Shown piece after piece: positions 35,137 through 43,744 of a stretch of DNA of 64,000 nt. Positions within the stretch are counted from its first letter, which is position 1; each line of letters opens with the position of its first letter. The stretch is from Methanobrevibacter millerae (GTDB taxonomy: Archaea > Methanobacteriota > Methanobacteria > Methanobacteriales > Methanobacteriaceae). A model generated the notes under the pieces. It saw only the letters and a program-made list of their open reading frames with translations, did no database searches and was not told where the DNA came from. The position numbers and the translations under genes are program-made. The stretch is taken from NCBI RefSeq assembly GCF_001477655.1, contig NZ_CP011266.1, positions 1,782,001 to 1,846,000 on the forward strand. The letters run 5' to 3'.

Positions 35137-37023
35137 ATGCATATTGAAAGACAATTTAGAGAACTGGAAAAAATTGAGGAAATCAGTGCATATAATATAA
35201 ATAAAATTGATTTATTTGAACATGCACCGCAATTCAAAAAGCCAGAAAAGATTCCTCTGTCCAACATAATCAGTTATGTACAATCTGACGTTAATATGTT
35301 TATACCGATAGAAGGTGAAGAAGACTATATTGTCAATAGATTAGGTTGGAATATTCTTCAAAGAGGAAATATTAAATTGGAGGATGTTGAAGGTCGTAAA
35401 CTAAGTGAATGCTCACCGTTTTTCTATAAAATATTTAATGAGCCATTTAAAGAAATCCTAAAGACAAAAGAACCAAAAGCAATGCGAATTTTTTATTATG
35501 TGAGCGATAAAATTCAGACATTAACCAATGTCCAGATACTCTGTGATGAGGGGAATATCTTTGTTATTTCAGATTATGTTGATGGTCTGCATGATGAAAA
35601 AAGCTTAGAAGAGAAAAAAATTGAAGATGATGCAAACAAATCCAATTTAATCGAATACTTCTCTCAGACAGGAAGCTACTATAAAATAAGAAATGAATAT
35701 ACATGGACCCAAGGAATTTATAACATCATCAACAGGTCACCGGAATCCAACGATGCATATTACAATATTATCTTTGATTTAGTAATTCCAGAAGACAAGC
35801 CATTGGTTAAAGAATTGCTTGACACAATGAGTCCAGAAACAGATTCCTATGAAAACATCATCAGAATCAAAACACGCGATGGACATATCAAATATTTGGA
35901 TACATACCTATACTCCAAATTTGATGAAAATAGAAATGAAATCAGCCATTACGGTCTGTTTAAGGACGTGAGTCTTGATTCACATAAACACATGACACGT
36001 CCTGTTGACTTTATGCTGAATGGATTCAATCATAATTCCAGATTATCACTACTTGTTGAACCGTTAAGCAAAAGATATGAATTCAGTGAAGGATTTTATG
36101 ACATTGTCGAAGTACCTCATGAGAAATATATCCACAGTCAGGAAATACTCAAAAATATTGTGGAAGAGGATGTCAAAGAAAACATTAAACAGTTAATCAA
36201 CGGCGAAATTGAAGAAGTAAATACAATTCTTACATACAAGGTCAACGGCAATCCTGAAAACTTGAAGATATGTGAATTGTTTATTGAAGTGTTCAGTTAT
36301 GGAAACAACAAGCACAGCATCGGATTTTTAACCGACATTACAGACATGAAGAAAAAACAGAAGGAACTGATAGAATCCAATGCCAACAAAAACATCCTAA
36401 TAAAAGAGGTGCACCATAGAGTTAAAAACAACTTACAGGTATTGAACAGTTTCTTAAACCTTGAAAGACGTGCTTATGGAAATAATCCGAATAGAATTTT
36501 GGACAATATGCAGGCACGCTTATCATCACTTGCACTGCTGCATGAAAAAACATACAATACAACAGATTTCTTAAATATCAACTTGAAAGAATATATTGAA
36601 GACCAGGATGAAACTCTTCAAGGTTTATTCAGCGCAAAGCACATCAACTTCAAATCAGAAATTGATGAAAACATTCATTTATCCATTCAGATAATTACCC
36701 CATTACTATTAATAGTAGATGAACTTACAATGAATGCTATTAAACATGCATTTCCTGATGAAAATATGGAAAATAAGACTATTACAAAAAGAATTGATTA
36801 TATTGATGAAAATATTTGTGAATTTATCCTAGAAGACAATGGAGTAGGTCTTGAAAGTCCCGAACAACTTATAAACCACAATTTAGGTTGGGAAATAGTA
36901 AAAAGCCTTACAAAACAATTAAACGGAAAAATTGAAATAATGAATACTGAAGTTGGAACAGCATTTAAACTAACATTCCCAACAAGTTTTGATTATTCAC
37001 TAGATGAAAAAGGAGGAAACTAA
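35137..37023 (+). CDS. Soluble PAS-containing sensor histidine kinase (HisKA_2 type), first of a tandem pair
   Basis: A 628-residue protein without membrane segments. Residues 1-160 are a domain I do not recognise, two PAS-like segments follow (about 165-285 and 290-405), and then the HisKA_2 dimerisation helix with EVHHRVKNNLQVLNS, phospho-acceptor His at 426/427, and the ATPase domain with DELTMNAIKHAFP (N box), EDNGVGLESP (G1) and LGWEIVKSL. Such kinases sense cytoplasmic or diffusible signals. The next gene (37024-38898) begins directly after this stop codon and is a full-length paralogue; GGAGG for it lies inside this gene. A receiver protein and a receiver-glycosyltransferase fusion follow, so the likely output is surface polysaccharide synthesis. 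The signal is unknown. Confidence 0.9.
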   Translation: MHIERQFRELEKIEEISAYNINKIDLFEHAPQFKKPEKIPLSNIISYVQSDVNMFIPIEGEEDYIVNRLGWNILQRGNIKLEDVEGRKLSECSPFFYKIFNEPFKEILKTKEPKAMRIFYYVSDKIQTLTNVQILCDEGNIFVISDYVDGLHDEKSLEEKKIEDDANKSNLIEYFSQTGSYYKIRNEYTWTQGIYNIINRSPESNDAYYNIIFDLVIPEDKPLVKELLDTMSPETDSYENIIRIKTRDGHIKYLDTYLYSKFDENRNEISHYGLFKDVSLDSHKHMTRPVDFMLNGFNHNSRLSLLVEPLSKRYEFSEGFYDIVEVPHEKYIHSQEILKNIVEEDVKENIKQLINGEIEEVNTILTYKVNGNPENLKICELFIEVFSYGNNKHSIGFLTDITDMKKKQKELIESNANKNILIKEVHHRVKNNLQVLNSFLNLERRAYGNNPNRILDNMQARLSSLALLHEKTYNTTDFLNINLKEYIEDQDETLQGLFSAKHINFKSEIDENIHLSIQIITPLLLIVDELTMNAIKHAFPDENMENKTITKRIDYIDENICEFILEDNGVGLESPEQLINHNLGWEIVKSLTKQLNGKIEIMNTEVGTAFKLTFPTSFDYSLDEKGGN

Positions 37024-38898
37024 ATGAAAATACAAAGAGAATATTGGAAACTGGAAGACCTTGAAGAAATAAGCATCTATGACATTTCAGAAAGAGAATT
37101 ATTCAAATATGTGGATCCAGTAACCGAAGTACCTCCCATCCCATTCAAAAATACATTAAGAAGCCTTCCATGCGATATGGATGTTTTCATACCATACAAT
37201 GACGGTGAAGATTTTATAATACACATGCTGGGATTGACTGCACTGGAAAGAGGAAACATAAGATTAAAAGATGTTGAGGGAAGATTATTAAGCGAATGCT
37301 CACCGGGATTCCATAGCATTTTCCATAAAGCATTTTATGAAGTTTACAAAACAGAAAAACCTAAAAAATTCCGTGTCAACTATTATGAAAACGATAAACT
37401 GGCAAGACTATCTAATGTGAAAATATTATACGATATGGGAAAAATCATTCTAATATCAGAGCTGAAATACACCAACGAAACCAAATTTTTAGAAGAAAAC
37501 TTTAAAAATTATGATGAAAACAAAGCGAATCTGATTGAATACTTCTCACAAACAGGAAGTTATTATAAAATCAACGATAAATATTCATGGACCCAAGGTG
37601 TCTATAACATTATTAATCGTTCAAGAGAAGAAAATGATGAATATTACAATATTATATTTGATTTGGCAATACCTGAAGACAGACCTTTAATAGATAAAAT
37701 TCAGAAGAAATTGGATAGCGGGGTCGCTGCTTATGAATCAGTCATACGAATTAAGACTCATGACGGTATTTTAAAGTATCTGGATTTGAATTTCTATTCA
37801 AAATTTGATGAAAATGATGAATTGATAAGCCGTTATACTTTAATTAAAGACATTACCAAAAATTCAAACAAGCAAATTACAAGACCCGTTGACTTTTTGC
37901 TGAATGGATTTAAAAAGTCCAAAAAACAGGCTTTGTTAGTCGAGCCGTTAAATCAGAAACAATACGAATACAGCGAAGGCTTTTATGATATAGTGGAAGA
38001 AGATAAAGAGACTTATTCAAACAGAAAAGTAATCATAGAAAATATCGTTGAACAGGAAACTGTAGAAAATTTCAGAAGACTATTCAATAGAGAAATCTCA
38101 GAACTTGAAGAAACATTTACATATAATGTTAAAGGAAATCCAGAAAATCAGAAGATATGTGAAATTTACATTGAAGTCTTTGAATTTGGACAAGAGGAAC
38201 ACAGTATTGGATTTTTAACAGACATTACTGAAGAAAGAAGTAAACAGATTGCTCTTCAAGAGGCAAATGAGCATCAAACCGTATTGATAAAAGAGGTTCA
38301 CCACAGAGTTAAAAACAATCTCCAGATTTTAAACAGTTTCCTGAACTTGGAAAAAAGAGCATATAAAAATCAGCCCAATATAATTATTGACCATATGCAA
38401 TCAAGATTATCTTCACTGGCACTGCTGCATGAAAAAACATACAATACCACCGATTTTAAAAATATTAACTTAAAAGATTATATCATTGATCAGGATAATA
38501 AACTTAAAAGTTTAATAGGCTTAAGAGATGGTATTGAATTTAAATCAACTGTCCAGGACGACATTAATCTTTCAATTGAAATCATTACACCATTGCTTTT
38601 GGTTGTTGACGAATTGACCATGAATGCAATCAAACATGCATTCCCTACAGATTGGCCAAATAAAACAATAAGCAAAGAATTCAGAAAAATTGATGACAAT
38701 ACAGGAGAATTGATTATTAAGGATAATGGTGTGGGTATTGATAAAACCAAAAAAGATATGAAGCACAGTCTTGGATGCGAGATTATTAAAAATCTGACAA
38801 AGCAATTGGATGGAGATATTAAAAATATTGATGTTGAAAAAGGAACTGCATATAGATTACTATTCCCGTTGACAATGGAACATACAATTTCACAATAA
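37024..38898 (+). CDS. Soluble PAS-containing sensor histidine kinase (HisKA_2 type), second of a tandem pair
   Basis: This 624-residue protein matches its upstream neighbour domain for domain: the same unrecognised N-terminal region, the shared NLIEYFSQTGSYYKI segment opening the first PAS-like region, RPVDFLLNGF, then EVHHRVKNNLQILNS, DELTMNAIKHAFP and IKDNGVGIDKT. The pair arose by tandem duplication, but divergence is spread over the whole length, so the event is old. Two kinases converging on one receiver would let two inputs, or a heterodimer, control one output. A 61-bp gap with an AAGGGATA ribosome site separates it from the receiver gene. Confidence 0.9.
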   Translation: MKIQREYWKLEDLEEISIYDISERELFKYVDPVTEVPPIPFKNTLRSLPCDMDVFIPYNDGEDFIIHMLGLTALERGNIRLKDVEGRLLSECSPGFHSIFHKAFYEVYKTEKPKKFRVNYYENDKLARLSNVKILYDMGKIILISELKYTNETKFLEENFKNYDENKANLIEYFSQTGSYYKINDKYSWTQGVYNIINRSREENDEYYNIIFDLAIPEDRPLIDKIQKKLDSGVAAYESVIRIKTHDGILKYLDLNFYSKFDENDELISRYTLIKDITKNSNKQITRPVDFLLNGFKKSKKQALLVEPLNQKQYEYSEGFYDIVEEDKETYSNRKVIIENIVEQETVENFRRLFNREISELEETFTYNVKGNPENQKICEIYIEVFEFGQEEHSIGFLTDITEERSKQIALQEANEHQTVLIKEVHHRVKNNLQILNSFLNLEKRAYKNQPNIIIDHMQSRLSSLALLHEKTYNTTDFKNINLKDYIIDQDNKLKSLIGLRDGIEFKSTVQDDINLSIEIITPLLLVVDELTMNAIKHAFPTDWPNKTISKEFRKIDDNTGELIIKDNGVGIDKTKKDMKHSLGCEIIKNLTKQLDGDIKNIDVEKGTAYRLLFPLTMEHTISQ

Positions 38899-38959
38899 TA
38901 AACATAGTAATATATAATTAATAAAAGATAAAAATAATATATGATAGGAAAGGGATAAA

Positions 38960-39370
38960 ATGAATGAACGCATATTAATTGTTGAAGATGAAGCAATCAC
39001 TGCACTTGACTTGAAGTATAGTTTGGAAGAACTTGGATATGAAGTTATAGATACAGTAGATACAGGTCAAGATGCAATTGATACTGCTGCAGAAACCATT
39101 CCTGATGTTGTATTAATGGATATAAAATTAAAAGGAGATATGGAAGGAATAGAAGCAGAAGAAGTAATTTCTGAACTAAGAATACCTATTGTTTATTTAA
39201 CCGCGAACACAGATATTGACACTTTTGAAAAATCTAATGTGAAAGGATCATACGGATTTATTTCAAAGCCATATGACATTACCAAATTAGATAAAACATT
39301 GAAAATAACAATCAAAAGGTCACAAATGGAAGCAAAAAAAATAAACGATGCACAAGGGTTTAATGAATAG
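38960..39370 (+). CDS. Stand-alone response-regulator receiver protein
   Basis: The 136-residue product is a single CheY-like receiver domain with a complete phosphorylation site: acidic pair E9-D10, phospho-acceptor D54 in VVLMDIKLKG, Thr81 in YLTAN and Lys103 in SKPYD. There is no output domain, so it acts by protein contact, as phosphate shuttle or as partner of the receiver-like domain in the next protein. It probably receives phosphate from the two HisKA_2 kinases upstream. Its stop lies 11 bases before the glycosyltransferase start, so the genes are most likely co-transcribed. Confidence 0.92.
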   Translation: MNERILIVEDEAITALDLKYSLEELGYEVIDTVDTGQDAIDTAAETIPDVVLMDIKLKGDMEGIEAEEVISELRIPIVYLTANTDIDTFEKSNVKGSYGFISKPYDITKLDKTLKITIKRSQMEAKKINDAQGFNE

Positions 39371-39381
39371 TAACTGATAAA

Positions 39382-41142
39382 ATGAATTCTAACGAATTGA
39401 ATGAAGTTACTTCACTTGCAAAATCCCATCCGGACATTTTAGTAATCAGTTCAGATAATGAATTGATTAACCAATTAAGAGAATATATTGAGGATTATGA
39501 CTACAATTTTATAGGATCTGCAGATACCAAAGAGAAGATAAAAGATAAAATTGCAAGATTATCCCCCAATCTTGTTTTACTCGATTCTGAAATCGAAAAT
39601 ATTGATTTAATTAAATTAGCCAAAGATTTAGAAAAATATGATATCCCAGACATAGTCATCGTTGGAGAACGTTTCGATGATATGGTGGATAAAGTATTGA
39701 TGATTACTCCATACGGATATTTATTTAAAGAAATCGATAAAGAAGAGTTACAGCGTGCAATGGCAGTAGCTATTAGAAAACATGAATTGAATAATCAAAA
39801 GATTGTTGAAGCCAAAACTAAAATTGATGAAAAAAATACGGAATTGTTAATTGAAAAGTCAGATTCCAGTTTTCTTTTAGTATTATGTGTTGCATTAATC
39901 ATTATGGCAATTCTATCAAGAAATGCTACCTGGCTTCAATGGGTTTTACTTATTCCTACTGCAGCAATGTTAATTAATGGAATAGCCAGTATTAAAAAAC
40001 CAGCAGAAGTAACATATGATTATGAAAAGCCATTTGTAAGCGTTTTTATACCTGCACACAACGAACAGGCAACAATTGAAATGACTGTTAGAAGCGTGTG
40101 TGAATCCGATTATTATGTTGATGGCAAACCTCATTTTGAAGTTATTGTTATAAATGACGGTTCAACTGACAGAACGGGCGCAATTCTACATGACATCAAA
40201 GAAGATTTGCCTCAATTAAAAATTGTTACAAGAAAACCTCCAGTATCAGGGAAAGGAAAAGGATTTGTACTTAACGATGCATTAACATTATCAAGAGGCG
40301 AAGTAATTGGTGTTTTTGATGCGGACACTAAAATATGTAAAGACTATCTTACTAAAATAGTTGCTTATGTGGCCGATCCCGCAATTGACGGCGTGCAGTC
40401 AAGAGTGAAAATGTATAACCGTGATGAAAATTTTTTAACGCGAATGCAACATGTCGAATTTGCAAGCTTTGGAAATACCCTAAGAGCCAAAGACAATTTG
40501 GGAAATACAGGATTTTTAGGAGGAAACGGCCAATTTGTTAGAAAGCAGTCAATAGTTGACTGTGGAAAATGGGACGGATTTGCTGTAACTGAAGACCTTA
40601 ACCTGGCTGTAAAAATAATGCTTAGAGGTGGAAAAATAAGATACTGTGGTGAAGCAGCTGTTTATCAGGAAGCAATTACCCAATGGAAACCATTTTTCAG
40701 ACAAAGAGTTAGGTGGGCAATCGGTAACTTTGAAACACTTTTCATATATTTGCCGCAAATCTTAAGGTCAAAAGTATCAATTCCTAAAAAATTCGGAATC
40801 ATCGAACACATTTCATTTTACAGTTTCAATTTACTCATATTCTTTGGTTTTATCATAACCATTGCAAATGCAATATCCTGGCTTCTTTTACATGATGTGA
40901 CCATTATAAGAATGGAAGCCCCATTCATTGTAGGTATTTTATCTGCAATTTCATTTTTCCCAGGAATAATGCTTGCATTATCCAGAGACAGTCCAGGAAT
41001 TATAGAATTTATCAAAGATATTGTCAAATATTACATTTACTGTTTCCATTTAATTCCACTGTTTTTCATGACGATGGTTAGTATGATGACAAGAAAAGAG
41101 CGCAAATGGGCTAAAACTGAGCATAAGGGAGGACAAGATTAA
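39382..41142 (+). CDS. Receiver-like domain fused to a membrane processive glycosyltransferase (GT2)
   Basis: Residues 1-140 form a receiver-like domain: D68 in LVLLDSEIE aligns with the phospho-acceptor and K in GYLFKEI is kept, but the acidic pair has become SSD and the Thr position is Gly, so phosphorylation is doubtful. Two membrane helices follow (about 160-205), then a family 2 glycosyltransferase with VINDGSTDRTG, the metal-binding VFDADT, VTEDLNLAVK and RQRVRW, the D, DxD, TED, (Q/R)xxRW set of cellulose/chitin/poly-N-acetylglucosamine synthases, and three to four C-terminal helices. Full motifs suggest an active processive enzyme making an exported polysaccharide; the sugar is unknown. 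The fusion and the adjacent kinases suggest direct two-component control of polymer synthesis. Its stop overlaps the next start by one base. Confidence 0.88.
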   Translation: MNSNELNEVTSLAKSHPDILVISSDNELINQLREYIEDYDYNFIGSADTKEKIKDKIARLSPNLVLLDSEIENIDLIKLAKDLEKYDIPDIVIVGERFDDMVDKVLMITPYGYLFKEIDKEELQRAMAVAIRKHELNNQKIVEAKTKIDEKNTELLIEKSDSSFLLVLCVALIIMAILSRNATWLQWVLLIPTAAMLINGIASIKKPAEVTYDYEKPFVSVFIPAHNEQATIEMTVRSVCESDYYVDGKPHFEVIVINDGSTDRTGAILHDIKEDLPQLKIVTRKPPVSGKGKGFVLNDALTLSRGEVIGVFDADTKICKDYLTKIVAYVADPAIDGVQSRVKMYNRDENFLTRMQHVEFASFGNTLRAKDNLGNTGFLGGNGQFVRKQSIVDCGKWDGFAVTEDLNLAVKIMLRGGKIRYCGEAAVYQEAITQWKPFFRQRVRWAIGNFETLFIYLPQILRSKVSIPKKFGIIEHISFYSFNLLIFFGFIITIANAISWLLLHDVTIIRMEAPFIVGILSAISFFPGIMLALSRDSPGIIEFIKDIVKYYIYCFHLIPLFFMTMVSMMTRKERKWAKTEHKGGQD

Positions 41143-41768
41143 TGAGAAGACAAGACGTGATTCGTAGTATAATCTTAGCAATCATTATCATATTCCTTGC
41201 TGCAAACATTAATGGAATCAACAGTTTTTTAAGTGTTCAAACTGATAGGACAATTGATTTTGACCACAGCGTTACAGTAGTTCCTCAGGCATGGAACACA
41301 ACAGAAGAATTAAATCAAACAAACCAATCCAAAACTCCACATGCAATTACAAATGAATATGTATATATTGACCATTGGGATGATTGGCCAGAAGACCATA
41401 TCACATCAATATCGAATGAAAAATTCGCATCTATGGAAAATGGTGGTTTTGAAGTATTGAAAGTTGAAAATACTACACTCAGTGGCGTTCCAGTCTCTAA
41501 AGAATATTTCACCAATCCATCCAGAGACAATAATATTACATGGAGTCATATTGGAGTTAATTATGTTTTCCCTAAGGAAGATACCAATTATTCCATACAG
41601 GTTCATTACTTTACAAGTCATGACTATAACAACACTACATTTTTAAAAGAAGTTGATGACCGCATAGAAGATGATATGTCAAATATCCACAATAATCACT
41701 ACAATGGATTTTTCTCAGGAATCAGAGGAATATACAATTTCTTTTCAAACATGATTAAACAAAAATAG
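41142..41768 (+). CDS. Membrane-anchored extracytoplasmic protein, hypothetical
   Basis: The 208-residue product has an N-terminal hydrophobic helix (about residues 8-28, IILAIIIIFLAANINGINSF) and then an outer domain with many Asn-x-Thr/Ser sequons (NTT, NQT, NNT). I do not recognise the domain; it includes WDDWPEDHITSI and a mixed alpha/beta-looking C-terminal half. The start overlaps the glycosyltransferase stop (TAATG), so the two are translationally coupled and the protein probably assists export, modification or display of the polymer. That role is inferred from position only. A short run of A/T with no clear terminator follows. Confidence 0.7.
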   Translation: MRRQDVIRSIILAIIIIFLAANINGINSFLSVQTDRTIDFDHSVTVVPQAWNTTEELNQTNQSKTPHAITNEYVYIDHWDDWPEDHITSISNEKFASMENGGFEVLKVENTTLSGVPVSKEYFTNPSRDNNITWSHIGVNYVFPKEDTNYSIQVHYFTSHDYNNTTFLKEVDDRIEDDMSNIHNNHYNGFFSGIRGIYNFFSNMIKQK

Positions 41769-41870
41769 CTATCATAATTTGATGGCTATTGCCATAACCA
41801 TTAAAAATAATTAAATGAAATTTTAATTAAATCCATTATTTATTTAAAAAAATAAAAAAAGTTAAGACAT

Positions 41871-42170
41871 CTATCTGTTGAAAGGATGATTTTCACACAT
41901 AGGATCTTTTATAAGATTTCTTTTTTGATGATAAGTTAAATAATACATCATCCACTGATTAGACAACTCTTTCAAGATATCATCATTCAATCTTTCTGTA
42001 GGAGTAAAGAAATCCATTTCATTTCCTCCAACAGCAATTGCAACGTTTCCAAATTCAATTAAACAGAAGAAATCTGTACGGATATTATGAACATCAAATT
42101 CGGATTCTAAAGAAAAGTCTTTTTCTTTCTGATAATTATAAAAGAAAGTGTTTAAATATTCAAAATCCAA
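41871..42170 (-). CDS. Hypothetical protein, uncertain start
   Basis: A 99-residue frame that begins at a TTG, five bases after the preceding stop, with no ribosome site; the first ATG is at codon 52. The sequence is aromatic and acidic, with no motif I recognise. It could be a real small protein translated by coupling, or the tail of a longer gene broken from the frame just upstream (42176-42454). It is the last member of the cassette that starts behind dapL. Codon use and composition resemble its neighbours. Confidence 0.5.
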   Translation of the reverse strand: MDFEYLNTFFYNYQKEKDFSLESEFDVHNIRTDFFCLIEFGNVAIAVGGNEMDFFTPTERLNDDILKELSNQWMMYYLTYHQKRNLIKDPMCENHPFNR

Positions 42171-42175
42171 AAATT

Positions 42176-42454
42176 TTATTTTTTGATATTTAAAACAATT
42201 TCCTCCTGTAAAAAATGATTTTTATAATTGAAATTTGAAACAAAATCTATATCCCAAATATTATCATAAAAAACTGTGAAAAATGAATTTTTAGCAAATC
42301 GTACAGATAATGATAATACTTCATCATTTTTTGGATTGCCCAGCTCGACATCAATAAATTCCAAATAAATAGAATCGCCCGAAATCTCAATAGAAGCCAA
42401 TTTAGCAAAATTACCAATAACATCTTCAATCAATCTTAAAGAATCATTTTTCAT
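42176..42454 (-). CDS. Hypothetical small protein of the DUF6882/DUF6891 cassette
   Basis: A 92-residue protein with a predicted run of beta-strands (IYLEFIDVELG, VLSLSVRFAKNSFFTVFYDN) and no cysteine or catalytic motif. The start ATGAAAAATGATTC overlaps the stop of the gene before it by 11 bases, showing translational coupling. I do not recognise the family. The cassette (43734 down to 41871) consists of four tightly packed small soluble proteins, a pattern also seen for immunity-type or stress-type gene groups, but no toxin gene is present. Confidence 0.65.
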   Translation of the reverse strand: MKNDSLRLIEDVIGNFAKLASIEISGDSIYLEFIDVELGNPKNDEVLSLSVRFAKNSFFTVFYDNIWDIDFVSNFNYKNHFLQEEIVLNIKK

Positions 42455-43040
42455 TCATAACACCTGTAAATAATTCATAAGCACCTTCAATTTCATATTC
42501 TGTATCTTCACTATATTTCTTATCCCACTTAAAGTTAATAATTTCAATAGGAGAATTGACAGTATTGTCCCAATTGACTTTAAATTTTGCATCAATTAAC
42601 TTTTGATAAACTATTTCACCTATTTCCAAAGATTTATTTTCATCTCTTTGAAAATCACCGAAAGTTAATTTGAGAATATCCCTCTCAATAGCTTGTTCCA
42701 CATCTTCAAATGTATAAAAGCAGAACCCTAAAGCAGAATATTTGTTGTTAATTAGATGAACATACAATTCGTAAATATCATCAACACCTTCTTTAAAGTC
42801 ATATCCGCAGTTGTGTACACAAATGATTGCTTTTTCAGATAATTTTTTAAAGGTTTTCTCCAGAACAGAGAAATTATTGTTGTTAAAATCATTTGGAGAA
42901 ATATCAAACTCAGAAAAATCAATTTCATATTCAATGAACTGATCTTCTAAAATTTCCAATATCTCATCTTGTGAAAAAAAACCAGATTTAGTTAATAAAT
43001 CTATCATGTATTCTATTTCATCAACTAAATCCTGATTCAT
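42444..43040 (-). CDS. DUF6891-like protein
   Basis: About 198 residues. The central AIICVHNCGYDFKEGVDD, LGFCFYTFEDVEQAIERD and LKLTFGDF, and the later KVNWDNTVNSPIEIINFKWDKK, follow the pattern I associate with DUF6891 proteins (a His-Asn-x-Gly-Tyr segment, GxCFY...D.E.A, then F.W..). The function of the family is not known. I use ATG 43040, preceded by GAGTGAT; an in-frame TTG at 43058 would overlap the upstream gene. It sits next to a DUF6882-like protein, and these families tend to be found together. The family assignment is from memory of the pattern and not tested. Confidence 0.6.
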   Translation of the reverse strand: MNQDLVDEIEYMIDLLTKSGFFSQDEILEILEDQFIEYEIDFSEFDISPNDFNNNNFSVLEKTFKKLSEKAIICVHNCGYDFKEGVDDIYELYVHLINNKYSALGFCFYTFEDVEQAIERDILKLTFGDFQRDENKSLEIGEIVYQKLIDAKFKVNWDNTVNSPIEIINFKWDKKYSEDTEYEIEGAYELFTGVMNEK

Positions 43041-43044
43041 GCAA

Positions 43045-43734
43045 TCACTCTTCTTCAAGTAACATTTGAATAGTTTTTACATTTCCTCTTTCAGTAAATC
43101 CGACAATTATGCGGCTTTCTCCCAAACATGCAATATCAAAATCATCATGATGTTTAATGCCATGGCCTTTAAGTTTAGTATAAGCATCAAAAGCTATTTT
43201 TGGATAAATATTGAAATTCTTTTGGAAAGTATAGAAAGTATCTTTAAATTTCTCGACACTATTGACTTCCGGAACATTGCCTTTTTCAATAGCTACAAAT
43301 ATATCCAATCCCTCTTCATTTACAGCATAATATGCATCGAAATCCAAGATTCCAACAGTTGCCATTGCCAATGTATGACAATCATTGAAATCCGCTTGGA
43401 TTACAGAAGTGGAAAATTCTGGAATTCCCGCATCAATTCCTGCTTGTTTCATTTCGATGGCTGCCTTGATTAATTCATCACCGAAAATTTCTTCACTGTC
43501 CCAAGCCCAGGACCATTGTTTTAAATCCTCACGGTAGAATCCTAAAATCTGAATAGGCAATTTAATATCATCAAATATTAAAATACCATTCTCCAAATCT
43601 AAATCTCCTTCAACATCACCAATTAATTCTGATAAATTTTCTTGTTTATCTAGTGCCAAAGCACCATATTTTGATAAGACTACTTTAAATGAATCTCCTT
43701 CACGAATGACAACAGGTTCTTCAATAGTTTTCAA
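43045..43734 (-). CDS. DUF6882-like protein
   Basis: About 229 residues with the aromatic motif LKQWSWAWDSEEIFG after the beta-strand pair IKLPIQILGFYRED, followed by DCHTLAMATVGILDFDAYYAV. The W.WAW segment and its surroundings match the pattern of DUF6882 proteins, soluble proteins of unknown role. The gene follows dapL by a few bases; AGGTGA lies across the dapL stop. Two TTG codons are possible starts (43740 and 43734); the second has the better six-base spacing to AGGTGA and is used. It probably shares the dapL transcript, which says little about function. Confidence 0.6.
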   Translation of the reverse strand: MKTIEEPVVIREGDSFKVVLSKYGALALDKQENLSELIGDVEGDLDLENGILIFDDIKLPIQILGFYREDLKQWSWAWDSEEIFGDELIKAAIEMKQAGIDAGIPEFSTSVIQADFNDCHTLAMATVGILDFDAYYAVNEEGLDIFVAIEKGNVPEVNSVEKFKDTFYTFQKNFNIYPKIAFDAYTKLKGHGIKHHDDFDIACLGESRIIVGFTERGNVKTIQMLLEEE

Positions 43735-43744
43735 AGTCAATCAC

